64,000 nucleotides of DNA from Achromobacter spanius (GCF_003994415.1 NZ_CP034689.1:5580001-5644000), one strand, 5' to 3'; shown: positions 8,329 through 17,414, numbered from the stretch's first letter. Notes: generated from the sequence alone by a model not told the origin. Translations and numbers: made by a program.

Positions 8329-9318
8329 ATGATGATTGACAATATGCCGGACCTGAACCTGGTCAGACTCTTCGTGGCAATGGTGGAATCACGCAATCTG
8401 AGCGCCGCCGCCGTGCGCTGCGGCATGACGCGATCAAACATGTCGCATCGGCTCAAGCGGCTTGAGCTGGACCTGGGCGCGCAGCTTTTCCGGCGCACCA
8501 CCCGGCACGTCGAGCTGACACAGGCCGGCCAGTTGCTCTATCAGCACGGCATCCGTCTGTTGGACGAGATGCGCGCCGTGCAAGCCGCCATCGACAGCCT
8601 GGACGGAACCGTCAGGGGCGACGTGCGCATCCGGCTGCCGACGGGCCTGGGTCATCTGTACCTGGCGCCCGTGCTGCTTGAATTCGCGCGCGCGCATCCC
8701 GATATTTCGCTGCGCGTGCATATCAACGATGGCATCGGAGACCTGATCTCCGCCGAAGTCGACATGGCGCTGAAGATCACCTCATCGCCGCCCGAGGACC
8801 ATGTGGCGCGCCGCGTATGCGGCATCCAATGGTGCCTGTGCGCCTCGCCGGCATTCCTGGCGCAAACCGAGCCGGTGCAGAAGGTAGAGCACTTGGGGCG
8901 ATGCGATCTGATTGCCCCGCAGTCCCTGGGCCGCCGCTTTGACCTGCGCTTGAAACAGGAGCACGGCGACCCGCTGATCCTGCGCGTGACGCCCAGGCTG
9001 CAATCGGGCGACTATCCGTTCCTGCGGGACGCGGTCCTGGCGGGGCTGGGCGTGGCCTTGCTGCCCCGCTACGCGGTATGGAAACAGTTGCGCGACCAGG
9101 AACTGCTTGAAGTGCTGCCCGAGTTCGAGCCCGAAGGCGTTGGCAACGCCATCTACCTGCTCACCGCGCCCAACCGCTTTCCGTCGATGGCGACGCGCGT
9201 GCTTGCCGACTTCATTCGCGAGCATATTGAGCGGCATGTGCAGGACTGGGCCGTCACGAGTCCCGCCGCCCGACCGTCGCGTGCGTCCATGCCCGACTCT
9301 CCGGGCAAGCGCACATGA
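8329..9318 (+). CDS. LysR-family transcriptional regulator
   Basis: This ~329-residue protein has an N-terminal winged helix (LNLVRLFVAMVESRNLSAAA, then QLFRRTTRHVELTQAG) and a C-terminal periplasmic-binding-like effector domain. ATG codons at 8329 and 8332 are both possible starts. It is divergent from the CoA-transferase operon with an 87-base shared promoter region, the usual arrangement when a LysR protein activates the divergent genes in response to a pathway intermediate. That target is inferred. Confidence 0.88.
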   Translation: MMIDNMPDLNLVRLFVAMVESRNLSAAAVRCGMTRSNMSHRLKRLELDLGAQLFRRTTRHVELTQAGQLLYQHGIRLLDEMRAVQAAIDSLDGTVRGDVRIRLPTGLGHLYLAPVLLEFARAHPDISLRVHINDGIGDLISAEVDMALKITSSPPEDHVARRVCGIQWCLCASPAFLAQTEPVQKVEHLGRCDLIAPQSLGRRFDLRLKQEHGDPLILRVTPRLQSGDYPFLRDAVLAGLGVALLPRYAVWKQLRDQELLEVLPEFEPEGVGNAIYLLTAPNRFPSMATRVLADFIREHIERHVQDWAVTSPAARPSRASMPDSPGKRT

Positions 9319-9445
9319 ATAGGTCTATAAGCGCAGCTAATGAATTTTCTTAGAATTTTTTTAGGCAAAATTCGAAGCGTAGAGATTGTGCCTCCCGCTT
9401 AAGGCAAGGCATCATGTGCCACGCTTGTCTTCCAAGGATTCCGCT

Positions 9446-9919
9446 ATGACCCCCATTCAAATCAACGGCCAGGCGAAGGACATCGACGCGCCAAGCGAAA
9501 CGCCCTTGCTCTGGGCCCTGCGGGACGAGCTTGGCATGACGGGCACCAAGTTCGGATGTGGCATGGCATTGTGCGGGGCCTGTACCGTGCACATGGACGG
9601 AGCACCTATCCGTTCCTGCGTTACGCCCCTTTCGGCCACGGCGGGCCACAGCATCACCACGATCGAAGGGATAGAGGCAGACGCGGTGGGTCAAGCCGTG
9701 CAACAAGCCTGGATAGAACAGAACGTTGCTCAATGCGGCTACTGCCAGGCAGGCCAGATCATGACGGCGGTAAGCCTGCTGAAATCCACCCCCCGGCCCA
9801 CCGATCAAGATATCGAAGACGCGATGAGCGGCAACATCTGTCGTTGCGGCACCTACCCCCGCATCCGCGCCGCCATCCAGCTGGCTGCCGAGCGCCTGGC
9901 CCATGGGAGCAAACAATGA
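9446..9919 (+). CDS. molybdenum hydroxylase small (2Fe-2S) subunit, IorA-like
   Basis: This 157-residue protein carries two 2Fe-2S clusters. The plant-ferredoxin-type N-terminal cluster is seen as KFGCGMALCGACTVHMDG with a later Cys in PIRSCVTP. The C-terminal helical cluster is seen as AQCGYCQAGQIM and GNICRCGTYPRIR. It passes electrons from the molybdenum subunit encoded next. The ATG at 9446 follows AAGGA. The stop codon overlaps the start of the large subunit gene (ATGA). The arrangement without an FAD subunit fits the isoquinoline 1-oxidoreductase/aldehyde dehydrogenase type that uses a membrane electron acceptor. The physiological substrate is unknown. Confidence 0.92.
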   Translation: MTPIQINGQAKDIDAPSETPLLWALRDELGMTGTKFGCGMALCGACTVHMDGAPIRSCVTPLSATAGHSITTIEGIEADAVGQAVQQAWIEQNVAQCGYCQAGQIMTAVSLLKSTPRPTDQDIEDAMSGNICRCGTYPRIRAAIQLAAERLAHGSKQ

Positions 9920-12291
9920 CACGTAGCGCTCAATTTTCCCGGCGCAGCTTTTTGCAAGGCAGCCTGGGCGCCCTCACCTTGGCCGTTACCTCCAAGGGAT
10001 TGATCACCACAGCCTGGGCGGAAGACACCAATGCGAAGCAGTATGGCGCTGACAGCATGCCCGGAGGCACCGTCGACGACCCGCTGGTTTTCGTCAGCAT
10101 CGCCGCCGACGGCACCGTCACCATCGTCGCGCACCGCGCCGAAATGGGCACGGGAGTGCGCACCAGCCTGCCCATGGTGGTGGCCGACGAGATGGAAGCG
10201 CGCTGGGACCGCGTAAAGGTCGTGCAGGCGGAAGCCAACGAAGCCCGCTACGGAAACCAGAACGTGGACGGCTCACGTAGCGTCCGCCACTTCCTGATGC
10301 CCATGCGGCGCGTGGGTGCAGCCGCCCGCCAGATGCTCGAGGCCGCCGCGGCCGCGCGGTGGTCCGTGCCCGTCTCTCAGGTCAAAGCCGTACAGCATGA
10401 GGTGCTGCATCAGCCTACCGGACGCCGTTTGACCTACGGCGACTTGGCGGCCGACGCCGCCAAGCAGCCCGTGCCCATGGGCGATGCGCTCAAACTCAAG
10501 GTCCGGGCCGAGTTCCGGTACATCGGAAAAGACCAGGTCCGCCTAGTTGACCTGGAGGCTATCGGAAAAGGCCAGGCGACCTACGGCATGGATATGCGTC
10601 TGCCCGGCATGGTCTATGCCGTGGTGGCGCGCCCGCCTGTCGTCGGCGGCAAACTGCGCCGCTTCAACAGCGCCAAGGCGCTAAGCGTGCCTGGCGTGCT
10701 GAAGCTTGTCGAAATTCCCGCGATGAAGGGCGCACCGGCCTTCCAGCCACTGGGTGGTGTCGCGGTCGTTGCGCGCAACACCTGGGCCGCCCACCAGGGC
10801 CGCGATGCGTTGGAGATCGAATGGGACGACGGTCCCAATGGCAACTACGATTCGACGAGCTACCGCCAAACTTTAGAGGCGGCGGCGCGCCAGCCCGGCA
10901 AGCCGATACGTAACGAAGGCGACGCCGCGCAAGCCTGGGCTCAAGCGCCCGAAGACGCGCGTCTGGCTGCCGAATACTACGTACCGCATCTGGCCCATGC
11001 CTCGATGGAACCGCCGGTGGCAACGGTGCGGATCAACGGCAAGACAGCCGAAGTCTGGACTTCGATCCAGAACCCGGTTGCCGCACGCGATGCCGTGGCC
11101 GCCCGCCTGCGCCTTGAGCCCGCCAACGTCAAAGTGAACGTTTTGCTATTGGGCGGAGGGTTCGGCCGCAAGTCCAAGCCCGACTTCGTGGATGAAGCCG
11201 CCATCGTCGCCCAAGCCATGCCCGAAGGCACACCCGTCAAACTGGTGTGGACGCGCGAGGACGACATCCATCACGACTACCTGCATACCGTCTCCATCGA
11301 ACGGCTGGAGGCCGTCCTGGACAAGACAGGGCAGGTCCAGTCCTGGTTGCACCGCAGCGCCGCCCCCACCATTGCGTCGCTCTTCTCAGAAGGCGCCAAA
11401 GGCCAGCAGATGTTCGAGTCCGCCATGTCTGCGATCAACATGCCGTACCGCATTTCGAACGTAAGGGTAGAGACGGCCGAAGTGGAAGCGCATGCCCGCA
11501 TCGGATGGTTTCGCTCGGTCGCCAACATCCCGCATGCCTTTGCGGCCCAGTGCTTCATTGCCGAACTCGCCCAGCGCGCGGGCAGGGACCACAAGGAATT
11601 CGCGCTTGACCTTATCGGCCCGGCCCGCCAGCTCGACCCTGGAACAATGGCCGACACGTGGAATTATTCCGAATCGCCCGAGCGCTATCCCTACGACACG
11701 GGCCGCCTTCGCGGTGTCATTGAAGCGGCATGCGCGGGTGCCGGGTGGGGCAGAACACTGCCCAAGGGACACGGCCTTGGCCTGGCATTCTGCTACAGCT
11801 TCATGAGCTACACGGCCACCGTGGTCGAGGTTGCCGTAGACGACAAAGGCCAAGTGCGCATCGTTGCCGTGGACATGGCGATGGACTGCGGCCCACAGGT
11901 CAACCCTGAACGCATCCGCGCACAAATGGAAGGTGGCGCCATCATGGGCTTGAGCCTGGCGCTAACCAGCGAGATCACCTTCGAGAATGGCCGCGTGAAG
12001 CAAAGCAACTTCCACGACTACGAAGTGCTGCGCCACAATGCGTCACCGCGCGTGATCCGGACGCATCTGGTCAATGACGACCACGCCTTGCCGCCCGGCG
12101 GCGTGGGCGAACCGCCGGTACCTCCCGTGGCGCCCGCGCTGTGCAACGCCATATCCGCCGCAACCGGCAAGCGGATTCGCAGCCTGCCCGTGCGCACCGT
12201 GGTTGATAAATGGAAACCGTTGACGTCCGGGTCCTTCGAGAAGCCTGCTCTTGGCACGCAGAAGGACACCATCTGCTGCTGGCGACAGTAG
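9916..12291 (+). CDS. molybdenum hydroxylase large subunit, IorB-like, Tat-exported
   Basis: This 791-residue protein begins with a Tat signal (SRRSFLQGSLGALTLAV), so the folded Mo enzyme is probably exported, with the small subunit hitch-hiking. Later regions match the xanthine oxidase family large subunit as found in isoquinoline 1-oxidoreductase: LLLGGGFGRKSKPDFVDEA for cofactor binding and PGGVGEPPVPPVAPAL with the catalytic glutamate. It hydroxylates N-heterocycles or oxidises aldehydes. The start overlaps the small-subunit stop and the end overlaps the xdhC-like gene by about 80 bases, giving a tight three-gene operon. Confidence 0.9.
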   Translation: MTRSAQFSRRSFLQGSLGALTLAVTSKGLITTAWAEDTNAKQYGADSMPGGTVDDPLVFVSIAADGTVTIVAHRAEMGTGVRTSLPMVVADEMEARWDRVKVVQAEANEARYGNQNVDGSRSVRHFLMPMRRVGAAARQMLEAAAAARWSVPVSQVKAVQHEVLHQPTGRRLTYGDLAADAAKQPVPMGDALKLKVRAEFRYIGKDQVRLVDLEAIGKGQATYGMDMRLPGMVYAVVARPPVVGGKLRRFNSAKALSVPGVLKLVEIPAMKGAPAFQPLGGVAVVARNTWAAHQGRDALEIEWDDGPNGNYDSTSYRQTLEAAARQPGKPIRNEGDAAQAWAQAPEDARLAAEYYVPHLAHASMEPPVATVRINGKTAEVWTSIQNPVAARDAVAARLRLEPANVKVNVLLLGGGFGRKSKPDFVDEAAIVAQAMPEGTPVKLVWTREDDIHHDYLHTVSIERLEAVLDKTGQVQSWLHRSAAPTIASLFSEGAKGQQMFESAMSAINMPYRISNVRVETAEVEAHARIGWFRSVANIPHAFAAQCFIAELAQRAGRDHKEFALDLIGPARQLDPGTMADTWNYSESPERYPYDTGRLRGVIEAACAGAGWGRTLPKGHGLGLAFCYSFMSYTATVVEVAVDDKGQVRIVAVDMAMDCGPQVNPERIRAQMEGGAIMGLSLALTSEITFENGRVKQSNFHDYEVLRHNASPRVIRTHLVNDDHALPPGGVGEPPVPPVAPALCNAISAATGKRIRSLPVRTVVDKWKPLTSGSFEKPALGTQKDTICCWRQ

Positions 12292-13232
12292 TGAAAACCT
12301 GGGGTTCGTCTCCGCGTCCGGTTGGCTCCATGATGGCGCTGCGTGCAGACGGGCGATGTGTCGGTTCCGTTTCTGGCGGCTGCATTGAAGATGACTTGAT
12401 ACACCGATACACCCGTGCCTACAAAGCCCGCTCGATACCGCAAGGCGCTCCTGAACTGGTGCGCTACGGCGTTACCGCTGACGAAGCACACCGTTTCGGA
12501 CTGCCTTGTGGCGGCACGCTGGAGCTGCTACTGGAATTTCAACCGGACTTCGAAGCGCTCGACACCTTGGTTCAACAGTTGGAAAGGGGGCAACTCGTCC
12601 AACGCACCGTGCATGTGGCCACTGGTGCGGTGACATTGACCCCAACCTCAGCGCCCGAAGCCCTGCGCTTCGACGGCGCCACCCTCTCCTGCACATTAGG
12701 GCCGCAGTACCGAATGCTGCTCATCGGCGCCGGGATGCTGGCGGAATACTTGGCGACCATGGCCTTGTTCAACGATTTTTCGGTGACGGTCTGCGATCCG
12801 CGAGTCGAGCACCTGCACTCCTGGTCGGTACCCGGCGTATCTATCACCCGCGAAATGCCGGATGACGCTGTGCATGCCCTGCGTCCCGACCCACGCACAT
12901 GCATTGTGGCCCTGAGCCACGATCCCAAGCTTGATGATCTTGCTCTGTTGGAGGCGATTCACAGCCCCGCCTTCTATGTCGGCGCCATTGGTTCGCGCCG
13001 TAACACGCGAAGCCGCAGGCAAAGGTTCATTGAACATTTTGGCGAAACCACAGAGTCCCTAGCCCATTTGCATGCACCCGTGGGCATTTATATCGGCAGC
13101 AAGACGCCCGCCGAAATCGCCGTGAGCATCATGGCAGAAATTCTTGCGGTAAAAAACGGCGTTGCCTTGCCTGCGAGGCTGTCTGTCGAAAACGTAAAGC
13201 ACCCGCTAGCCCCTATCGTGAGCGCCGTGTAG
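12210..13232 (+). CDS. XdhC/CoxI-family molybdenum cofactor insertion protein
   Basis: This 340-residue protein has an N-terminal XdhC domain (VVKTWGSSPRPVGSMMAL, VGSVSGGCIEDDL, FGLPCGGTLELLLE) and a C-terminal Rossmann domain (RMLLIGAGMLAEYLATMA, then FYVGAIGSRRNTRSRR). XdhC proteins bind the molybdenum cofactor, promote its sulfuration and insert it into hydroxylases. That fits the large subunit encoded immediately upstream with an overlapping reading frame. The 3' end also overlaps a converging MFS gene scar. Confidence 0.9.
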   Translation: METVDVRVLREACSWHAEGHHLLLATVVKTWGSSPRPVGSMMALRADGRCVGSVSGGCIEDDLIHRYTRAYKARSIPQGAPELVRYGVTADEAHRFGLPCGGTLELLLEFQPDFEALDTLVQQLERGQLVQRTVHVATGAVTLTPTSAPEALRFDGATLSCTLGPQYRMLLIGAGMLAEYLATMALFNDFSVTVCDPRVEHLHSWSVPGVSITREMPDDAVHALRPDPRTCIVALSHDPKLDDLALLEAIHSPAFYVGAIGSRRNTRSRRQRFIEHFGETTESLAHLHAPVGIYIGSKTPAEIAVSIMAEILAVKNGVALPARLSVENVKHPLAPIVSAV

Positions 13233-13395
13233 CCGGAAGGTGAGCAAGGCCGCGAACAGCAACGCGGTGGCGCTCGCCATGAAAGTGCTTGAGTAGCCCA
13301 TCGAATCGAACAGCAGTCCGCCGACGGTCGGGCCCACGGCGATAGCCAGCAGGATCAACGACAGCGTGGATACGCCTGCGTTGTCCGGCCCTTGG
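13206..13395 (-). pseudogene. C-terminal scar of an MFS transporter gene
   Basis: The minus strand encodes about 60 residues typical of the last helices of an MFS protein, including VSTLSLILLAIAVGPTVGG and STFMASATALLFAALL, ending at a TAG at 13206. No start or upstream helices follow, and the frame is lost near 13395. It overlaps the last 27 bases of the xdhC-like gene. It reads as the remains of a deleted gene, not a small functional protein. Confidence 0.6.
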
Positions 13396-13476
13396 CAACG
13401 ATGAACTCGAATGCCTCAGCCGGAAAGATTGGCGGCCACGACATCGGCGATGCGATGCTCTTGAGCTGCAACGCTC

Positions 13477-14151
13477 CTAGCACTCACATGAATTCGGGTG
13501 ATTGATGAACGGAAGGCCCATCGGCAGGGCGTGGTTCGTCTGATCCACTTTGGCCTGAAGATATGCAAGGTTGTGAGGATTGGCGTACACGCCGGTTCGC
13601 CGGCATTCCACTTGAATGCCATGCCGTCCGAGCTGCAACGATTTGTCCGGATTATTGCTCAGTAGCTCGATGCGCGTGATTCCCATGGCGTGTAGCATCT
13701 GAGCCGCCGACGTGTAATCGCGACTGTCAATGCTGTAGTGACCAAGCTCTCGATCCGCGGCAAAGGTGTCGCGCCCATTCTCTTGCAAACGGTACGCGTC
13801 GAGCTTGGAATACAGCCCGATGCCTCGCCCCTCTTGCCGCAGGTAGAGCAAGTACCCGCCTTCACTATGCAAAAGCCCTAAAGCCTCTTGAAGTTGCGGG
13901 CCACAATCACAGCGCAACGACCCAAAGACGTCGCCTGTTAGACATTCTGAATGCAGCCTCACCAGCGGCCTGGCGCCGGGCTTGCCAAACTTCAGCGCAA
14001 TATGTTCTTTCCCGTCTGCAAGACCATAAAAGGTGAACAGAACGGCGACAGCTTCATTGCCATCATTCAGCCGAACTGGCAAACGTACCTCCGCTCGCAC
14101 AGTCGCTCCTGAGTGCGGCGCAGCCTTCTCAGGATGTGATGCATTGCTCAT
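13477..14151 (-). CDS. ribA: GTP cyclohydrolase II
   Basis: This 224-residue stand-alone GTP cyclohydrolase II catalyses the first step of riboflavin synthesis. The zinc site is seen as HSECLTGDVFGSLRCDC, the catalytic loop as LRQEGRGIGLYSK, and the substrate region as ELLSNNPDKSLQL. The extreme C-terminus (INHPNSCEC) is unlike E. coli RibA. There is no DHBP synthase domain and no FMN riboswitch was recognised upstream. The position between two gene scars (MFS fragment and aldehyde dehydrogenase fragment) suggests local rearrangement. It may be a second ribA supplying flavin for a catabolic cluster. That is speculation. Confidence 0.9.
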   Translation of the reverse strand: MSNASHPEKAAPHSGATVRAEVRLPVRLNDGNEAVAVLFTFYGLADGKEHIALKFGKPGARPLVRLHSECLTGDVFGSLRCDCGPQLQEALGLLHSEGGYLLYLRQEGRGIGLYSKLDAYRLQENGRDTFAADRELGHYSIDSRDYTSAAQMLHAMGITRIELLSNNPDKSLQLGRHGIQVECRRTGVYANPHNLAYLQAKVDQTNHALPMGLPFINHPNSCEC

Positions 14152-14323
14152 AACTGGAACTCGCCTGCTCTGATTTGGAAAATTTCCCAGCGCGCGCTCC
14201 CGCGCCAGGCATCAACAAGGCCTGGATCTTTCCGCAAAAATTCAGTCCGCGTCGCGACAATTTTCATGCTTAAGACGGCGTGATTGTATACCTGGCCGCA
14301 CGCACGCTATCCATGCGGTACGG

Positions 14324-14412
14324 CGCAATCTCCCACACTCACCGATGTGCCCCTGGACGCTGATCTGTTCAATGAAGAGCCATTCGGTCCGATCGTCGGC
14401 ATCCGCGGTTTA
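14324..14412 (+). pseudogene. aldehyde dehydrogenase C-terminal scar
   Basis: In one plus-strand frame the sequence reads QSPTLTDVPLDADLFNEEPF followed by GPIVGIRGL. That matches the highly conserved region of aldehyde dehydrogenases around the EEPFGP motif. No open frame extends far on either side. It is a short remnant upstream of sorA. Confidence 0.55.
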
Positions 14413-14449
14413 TCCAAAAAAGTACGAAATCCATAGTCCTTTAGAACCC

Positions 14450-14478
14450 CTTGACATGAAAAAACGCAGTGTCGATGA
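14450..14478 (+). promoter_or_regulatory. candidate sigma-70 promoter for sorAB
   Basis: TTGACA near 14450 is followed 17 bases later by GATGAT, a partial -10 match, about 90 bases before the sorA start. Assigned by consensus and spacing only. Confidence 0.35.
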
Positions 14479-14562
14479 TGCAGAAGGCCCCGCTTCGCCG
14501 GGCCGCGATAGGTAGAACACAGCGCCGGGTTCTCAAAGGCGCGGCAACCAGAGAGGCATGCC

Positions 14563-15801
14563 ATGGAGACACTTCCCCCGAACCTTGCCCGGCGGCGCCT
14601 GCTGGCCGGCAGCGCCGGCGCCCTTGCCGCCGTTGGCCTGGGCGCCACAGGTGCCGTCTGTGCGGCAGACGCAATCGCTAACCCCACCGCGACCAAAGCC
14701 GCCCCCGCAGCCAAGCCCTTGCCCCCCTACGCGGCATGGAAAGACGCCGACAGCGTCATCGTTCATAGTGCCAACACGATCGAAACCAAGCGCAGTGCCT
14801 TTGGTGACGGGATCATCACGCCATCACGCCAACTTTACGTACGCAACAACCTTCCGCCGCCCGCCGAGTCCATCCTGGATGACCGCGATGCATGGACCGT
14901 CGAGATTGCCGGCGTGGAGCAACCGCGCACCCTGACCGTGGGGGAACTCAAGGCATTGGGCGTGGAAACGCTGGCCATGGTGCTGCAATGCTCCGGCAAC
15001 GGCCGCGGTTTTTTTCCGCACAAGCCCAGCGGCACGCCTTGGAAGGTAGGCGCGGCCGGCTGCGTCATGTGGTCAGGCATTCCGGTGCGCACCTTGGTCG
15101 AACACCTGGGTGGCCTGAAGGGCAAGCCCACTTACATGACAGGCACAGGCGGTGAAGTTTTGCCTGAAGGCCTCGACCCCATGACCTTGCTTGTTGAGCG
15201 TTCGGTGCCGCGGGAAGCCATGCAAGATGCCATGCTGGCCTGGGAAATGAACAACGAGCCTCTGTCGCTGGCCCACGGCGGCCCACTGCGGCTGATCGTT
15301 CCTGGCTATACCGGCGTCAACAACGTCAAGTACATCAAGCGCCTTGCCTTTACCGACGAACAGAGTCGCGCGAAGATCCAGCAAACCGGCTATCGGCTGA
15401 CTCCGATGGGCGCCAAATCTGGCCCTGACCAGCCCTCCGTTTGGGCCATGGAGCCCAAATCCTGGATCACCGCGCCTGGTACGGATGGGCAGGCCCTGAA
15501 GGCGGGACGCACCGTCGTGCGCGGCGTGGCATTTGGGGGCATGCATGCGGTCAAGCGGGTGGAGGTCTCGATAGACGGCGGCAAGACCTGGAAAGAGGCT
15601 TCGCTTATCGGGCCGGACCTTGGCAAATACGCGTGGCGACAGTTCGCGCTACCCATCGATCTTCCCGCAGGACAGCACATGCTGGTCAGCCGCGTCGAAG
15701 ACACAGCGGGCAACGTGCAGATGGAAAAGCGATTTGAAAATGTACGGGGGTATATCAACAGTAGCTGGCAGGATCACGGCTTGGCTGTCGATGTGTCATG
15801 A
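14563..15801 (+). CDS. sorA: sulfite dehydrogenase molybdenum subunit, Tat-exported
   Basis: This 412-residue protein has an N-terminal twin-arginine signal (ARRRLLAGSAGALAAVGLG), a sulfite oxidase-type molybdopterin domain and a C-terminal dimerisation domain. The Mo-ligating cysteine region is LQCSGNGRGFF. HGGPLRLIVPGYTGVNNVKY is another family hallmark, and VEVSIDGGKTWKEA marks the dimerisation domain. It oxidises sulfite to sulfate in the periplasm and hands electrons to the cytochrome c encoded 13 bases downstream. The ATG at 14563 follows AGAGAGG. SoxC of the thiosulfate pathway is related, but the adjacent single-haem cytochrome and lack of other sox genes favour SorA. Confidence 0.88.
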   Translation: METLPPNLARRRLLAGSAGALAAVGLGATGAVCAADAIANPTATKAAPAAKPLPPYAAWKDADSVIVHSANTIETKRSAFGDGIITPSRQLYVRNNLPPPAESILDDRDAWTVEIAGVEQPRTLTVGELKALGVETLAMVLQCSGNGRGFFPHKPSGTPWKVGAAGCVMWSGIPVRTLVEHLGGLKGKPTYMTGTGGEVLPEGLDPMTLLVERSVPREAMQDAMLAWEMNNEPLSLAHGGPLRLIVPGYTGVNNVKYIKRLAFTDEQSRAKIQQTGYRLTPMGAKSGPDQPSVWAMEPKSWITAPGTDGQALKAGRTVVRGVAFGGMHAVKRVEVSIDGGKTWKEASLIGPDLGKYAWRQFALPIDLPAGQHMLVSRVEDTAGNVQMEKRFENVRGYINSSWQDHGLAVDVS

Positions 15802-15814
15802 ACATGGCGGATTG

Positions 15815-16189
15815 ATGCCGAGCAGGGTTGTGTCCCCCCCTACACCGCGCCACCTTCCCGGGTGGCGGGTATTCCCCGTGTTGGCGGCGGCTCTGTTGTG
15901 CGTACCGGGCAGTTTGACCGTCGCCGCGGAGCCGACCAATGCCGACGCTGGCCGCGCGCTGTTCCTGAAGGGTTCAACGCCGGCCTGCGCCGTTTGCCAC
16001 ACAATGGCCGACGCGGGCGCCAAGGGGACCATCGGACCCAATCTGGACGAGCTCAAGCCAGACGCGCAGCGAGTCATGCAGGCCGTACGCAACGGCATCG
16101 GCGTCATGCCGGCTTTTGACGCGCTAAGCGATGGGGATGTAGAGGCGCTTGCGAACTATGTGGCCAAGGCAACCGGTGCGGCACAGTAG
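15815..16189 (+). CDS. sorB: sulfite dehydrogenase cytochrome c subunit
   Basis: This 124-residue monohaem cytochrome c has a signal peptide ending near VAAEP. The haem site is CAVCH, and the distal methionine is probably in IGVMPAFDALSDGD. It lies 13 bases after sorA, as in other sorAB operons, and accepts electrons from the molybdenum subunit. The ATG at 15815 was chosen because it gives a normal signal peptide. Longer in-frame extensions lie inside sorA. Confidence 0.87.
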   Translation: MPSRVVSPPTPRHLPGWRVFPVLAAALLCVPGSLTVAAEPTNADAGRALFLKGSTPACAVCHTMADAGAKGTIGPNLDELKPDAQRVMQAVRNGIGVMPAFDALSDGDVEALANYVAKATGAAQ

Positions 16190-16240
16190 CGCTGGGGCGC
16201 CACCGGCCGCCTGACCGGGTCAATGCAAGCGAACGGCGGC

Positions 16241-16726
16241 CTACAGAAATCCGATCCATCTGCCCGCTACCAGGCAGCCCGTCCACAGCAGCAGCGAGGC
16301 GGCGGCCTGGCAACGCAGCGCGCCGGACGGGCGATCTCCCTGCAATACCTGCCCCCACGCCCCGCCCCGGCGCACGAGCCACGCGTTGATCGCACCCGCG
16401 CCAAGCAAGCCCATCTTCACCACGAATGCCGGGTTCTCAAGATATTCCTGCGGACGCACGGTAAACAGCGTGGCGCCGGTCAGTACGGCCAGCGCAAGCC
16501 CAACCGCGGCCGTGCGCGCCAACACAGGCGCCAGCAGCGCCAGGGAAGTGGGTTTGAGGACGCCGAGCAGGCGCAGGTCCAGCGGAACGATTGAACCGAT
16601 CAACAGGCCGATGGCGCCGATATGGGCGGCGTTGACCAGAAGGTACAGCGTTCCGGACCGTCGCAGCCACAGCGCTGGCGGCAGGGTCGTAAGCTGTTCC
16701 AGCGCCAGCCGAAGCAGTTCAGGCAT
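16241..16726 (-). CDS. four-helix membrane protein (DUF6644-like)
   Basis: This 161-residue protein has about four hydrophobic helices, including LLVNAAHIGAIGLLIGSIV and a later ALAVLTGATLF. A histidine lies in the first helix and conserved-looking aromatic/Arg turns follow (FTVRPQEYLENPAFVVKMG). It resembles small cytochrome-like or copper-resistance membrane proteins of unknown function. It is 18 bases downstream of the small secreted protein gene on the same strand and probably shares its transcript. The function is not known. Confidence 0.65.
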   Translation of the reverse strand: MPELLRLALEQLTTLPPALWLRRSGTLYLLVNAAHIGAIGLLIGSIVPLDLRLLGVLKPTSLALLAPVLARTAAVGLALAVLTGATLFTVRPQEYLENPAFVVKMGLLGAGAINAWLVRRGGAWGQVLQGDRPSGALRCQAAASLLLWTGCLVAGRWIGFL

Positions 16727-16744
16727 GGCTGAAGGCCGTGCGGC

Positions 16745-17131
16745 TCAGGGCTTCTTGATGCGGCTGGGATAGATGTCGTAGGTCTTGCCGCCCACCATAA
16801 TCTGGACGGCCTTCATGCGCTTGTTGCCGGCGTCTTGGTCGCGGTTGCCAATGGCGGTGATGGCGTCGCCCGGCTTGGCGGACCCTTCGACGAATCCCGC
16901 TTCCTTCGTCTGGGTAGGATTGCCGAGTTCCACAAGCCAGACACCGTCGTCGGCTCGCACCCTCAAATTGGGATGGGGCGGCGCGACCTGCACCTGCTCG
17001 ACCGTGCCTTGCAAGGTCATCTGTTCGGATTCCGCCCAAGACCAACCGTGATGCGCCATGGCCGAGGGAGCCACTGACGCCAGCGCGGATAACGCCAGCC
17101 CTGCCAATAACACGCGTTTGGATAGCTTCAT
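16745..17131 (-). CDS. small secreted protein, DUF6152-like
   Basis: This 128-residue protein has a clear signal peptide (KRVLLAGLALSALASVAPSA, then MAHHGW). The mature part contains MTLQGTVEQVQVAPPHPNLR and VELGNPTQTKEAG, an OB-like small domain seen in DUF6152 proteins. The ATG at 17131 has AGGAG upstream. It forms a two-gene unit with the membrane protein downstream. It is the last clearly chromosomal gene before the accessory region. Confidence 0.75.
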   Translation of the reverse strand: MKLSKRVLLAGLALSALASVAPSAMAHHGWSWAESEQMTLQGTVEQVQVAPPHPNLRVRADDGVWLVELGNPTQTKEAGFVEGSAKPGDAITAIGNRDQDAGNKRMKAVQIMVGGKTYDIYPSRIKKP

Positions 17132-17247
17132 GTCGATGCTCCTGAGTTGCGGTTGGGCTGCCGCCATGGCCCGGCGCTGCGGCGTGGCGACCAGTGAGGC
17201 AAAGCATAGCAGCGGGACTGCGGTTTCAACCACGGCGGATAGCGGAT

Positions 17248-17370
17248 ATGCTGACGTCGACCGAGACGCAAGACGCCATCACCTTGGCGCTAATCCACCA
17301 GTTTATCGGCGGCCTGCTGCAGGCCATTGGGGATGTTCGCCACACGGGTGCCCGCTCCTCGCTCGCGTGA
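17248..17370 (+). CDS. possible 40-residue peptide or 5' gene stub at the island edge
   Basis: An ATG frame encodes 40 residues beginning MLTSTETQDAITLALIHQFI and ends at TGA 17370. There is no convincing ribosome-binding site. It lies where chromosomal gene order gives way to accessory DNA, so it may be the front of an interrupted gene. I cannot assign a family. Confidence 0.25.
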   Translation: MLTSTETQDAITLALIHQFIGGLLQAIGDVRHTGARSSLA

Positions 17371-17414
17371 AATCCCTGTTGGTTTCTAAACGCAAAAGAA
17401 AAGAAGATGAGCTC

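Noticed and set aside
14174..14320. FMN riboswitch upstream of ribA
   Set aside because: No conserved FMN-element stems or motifs could be recognised in the region before the ribA start.
17131..17160. TGTCGATGCTCCTGAGTT as a left transposon end
   Set aside because: It is the start codon and ribosome-binding region of the DUF6152-like gene, and the inner TTTGGAAT core and repeated sites are absent.
16719..17207. 162-residue alternative frame over the small secreted protein gene
   Set aside because: Arg/Gly/His-rich shadow frame. The signal-peptide-bearing frame ending at 16745 is the coding one.
17058..17414. Longer N-terminus for the hypothetical protein at 17415
   Set aside because: The extension overlaps the divergent DUF6152-like gene and its promoter and has Arg/His-rich non-protein composition.
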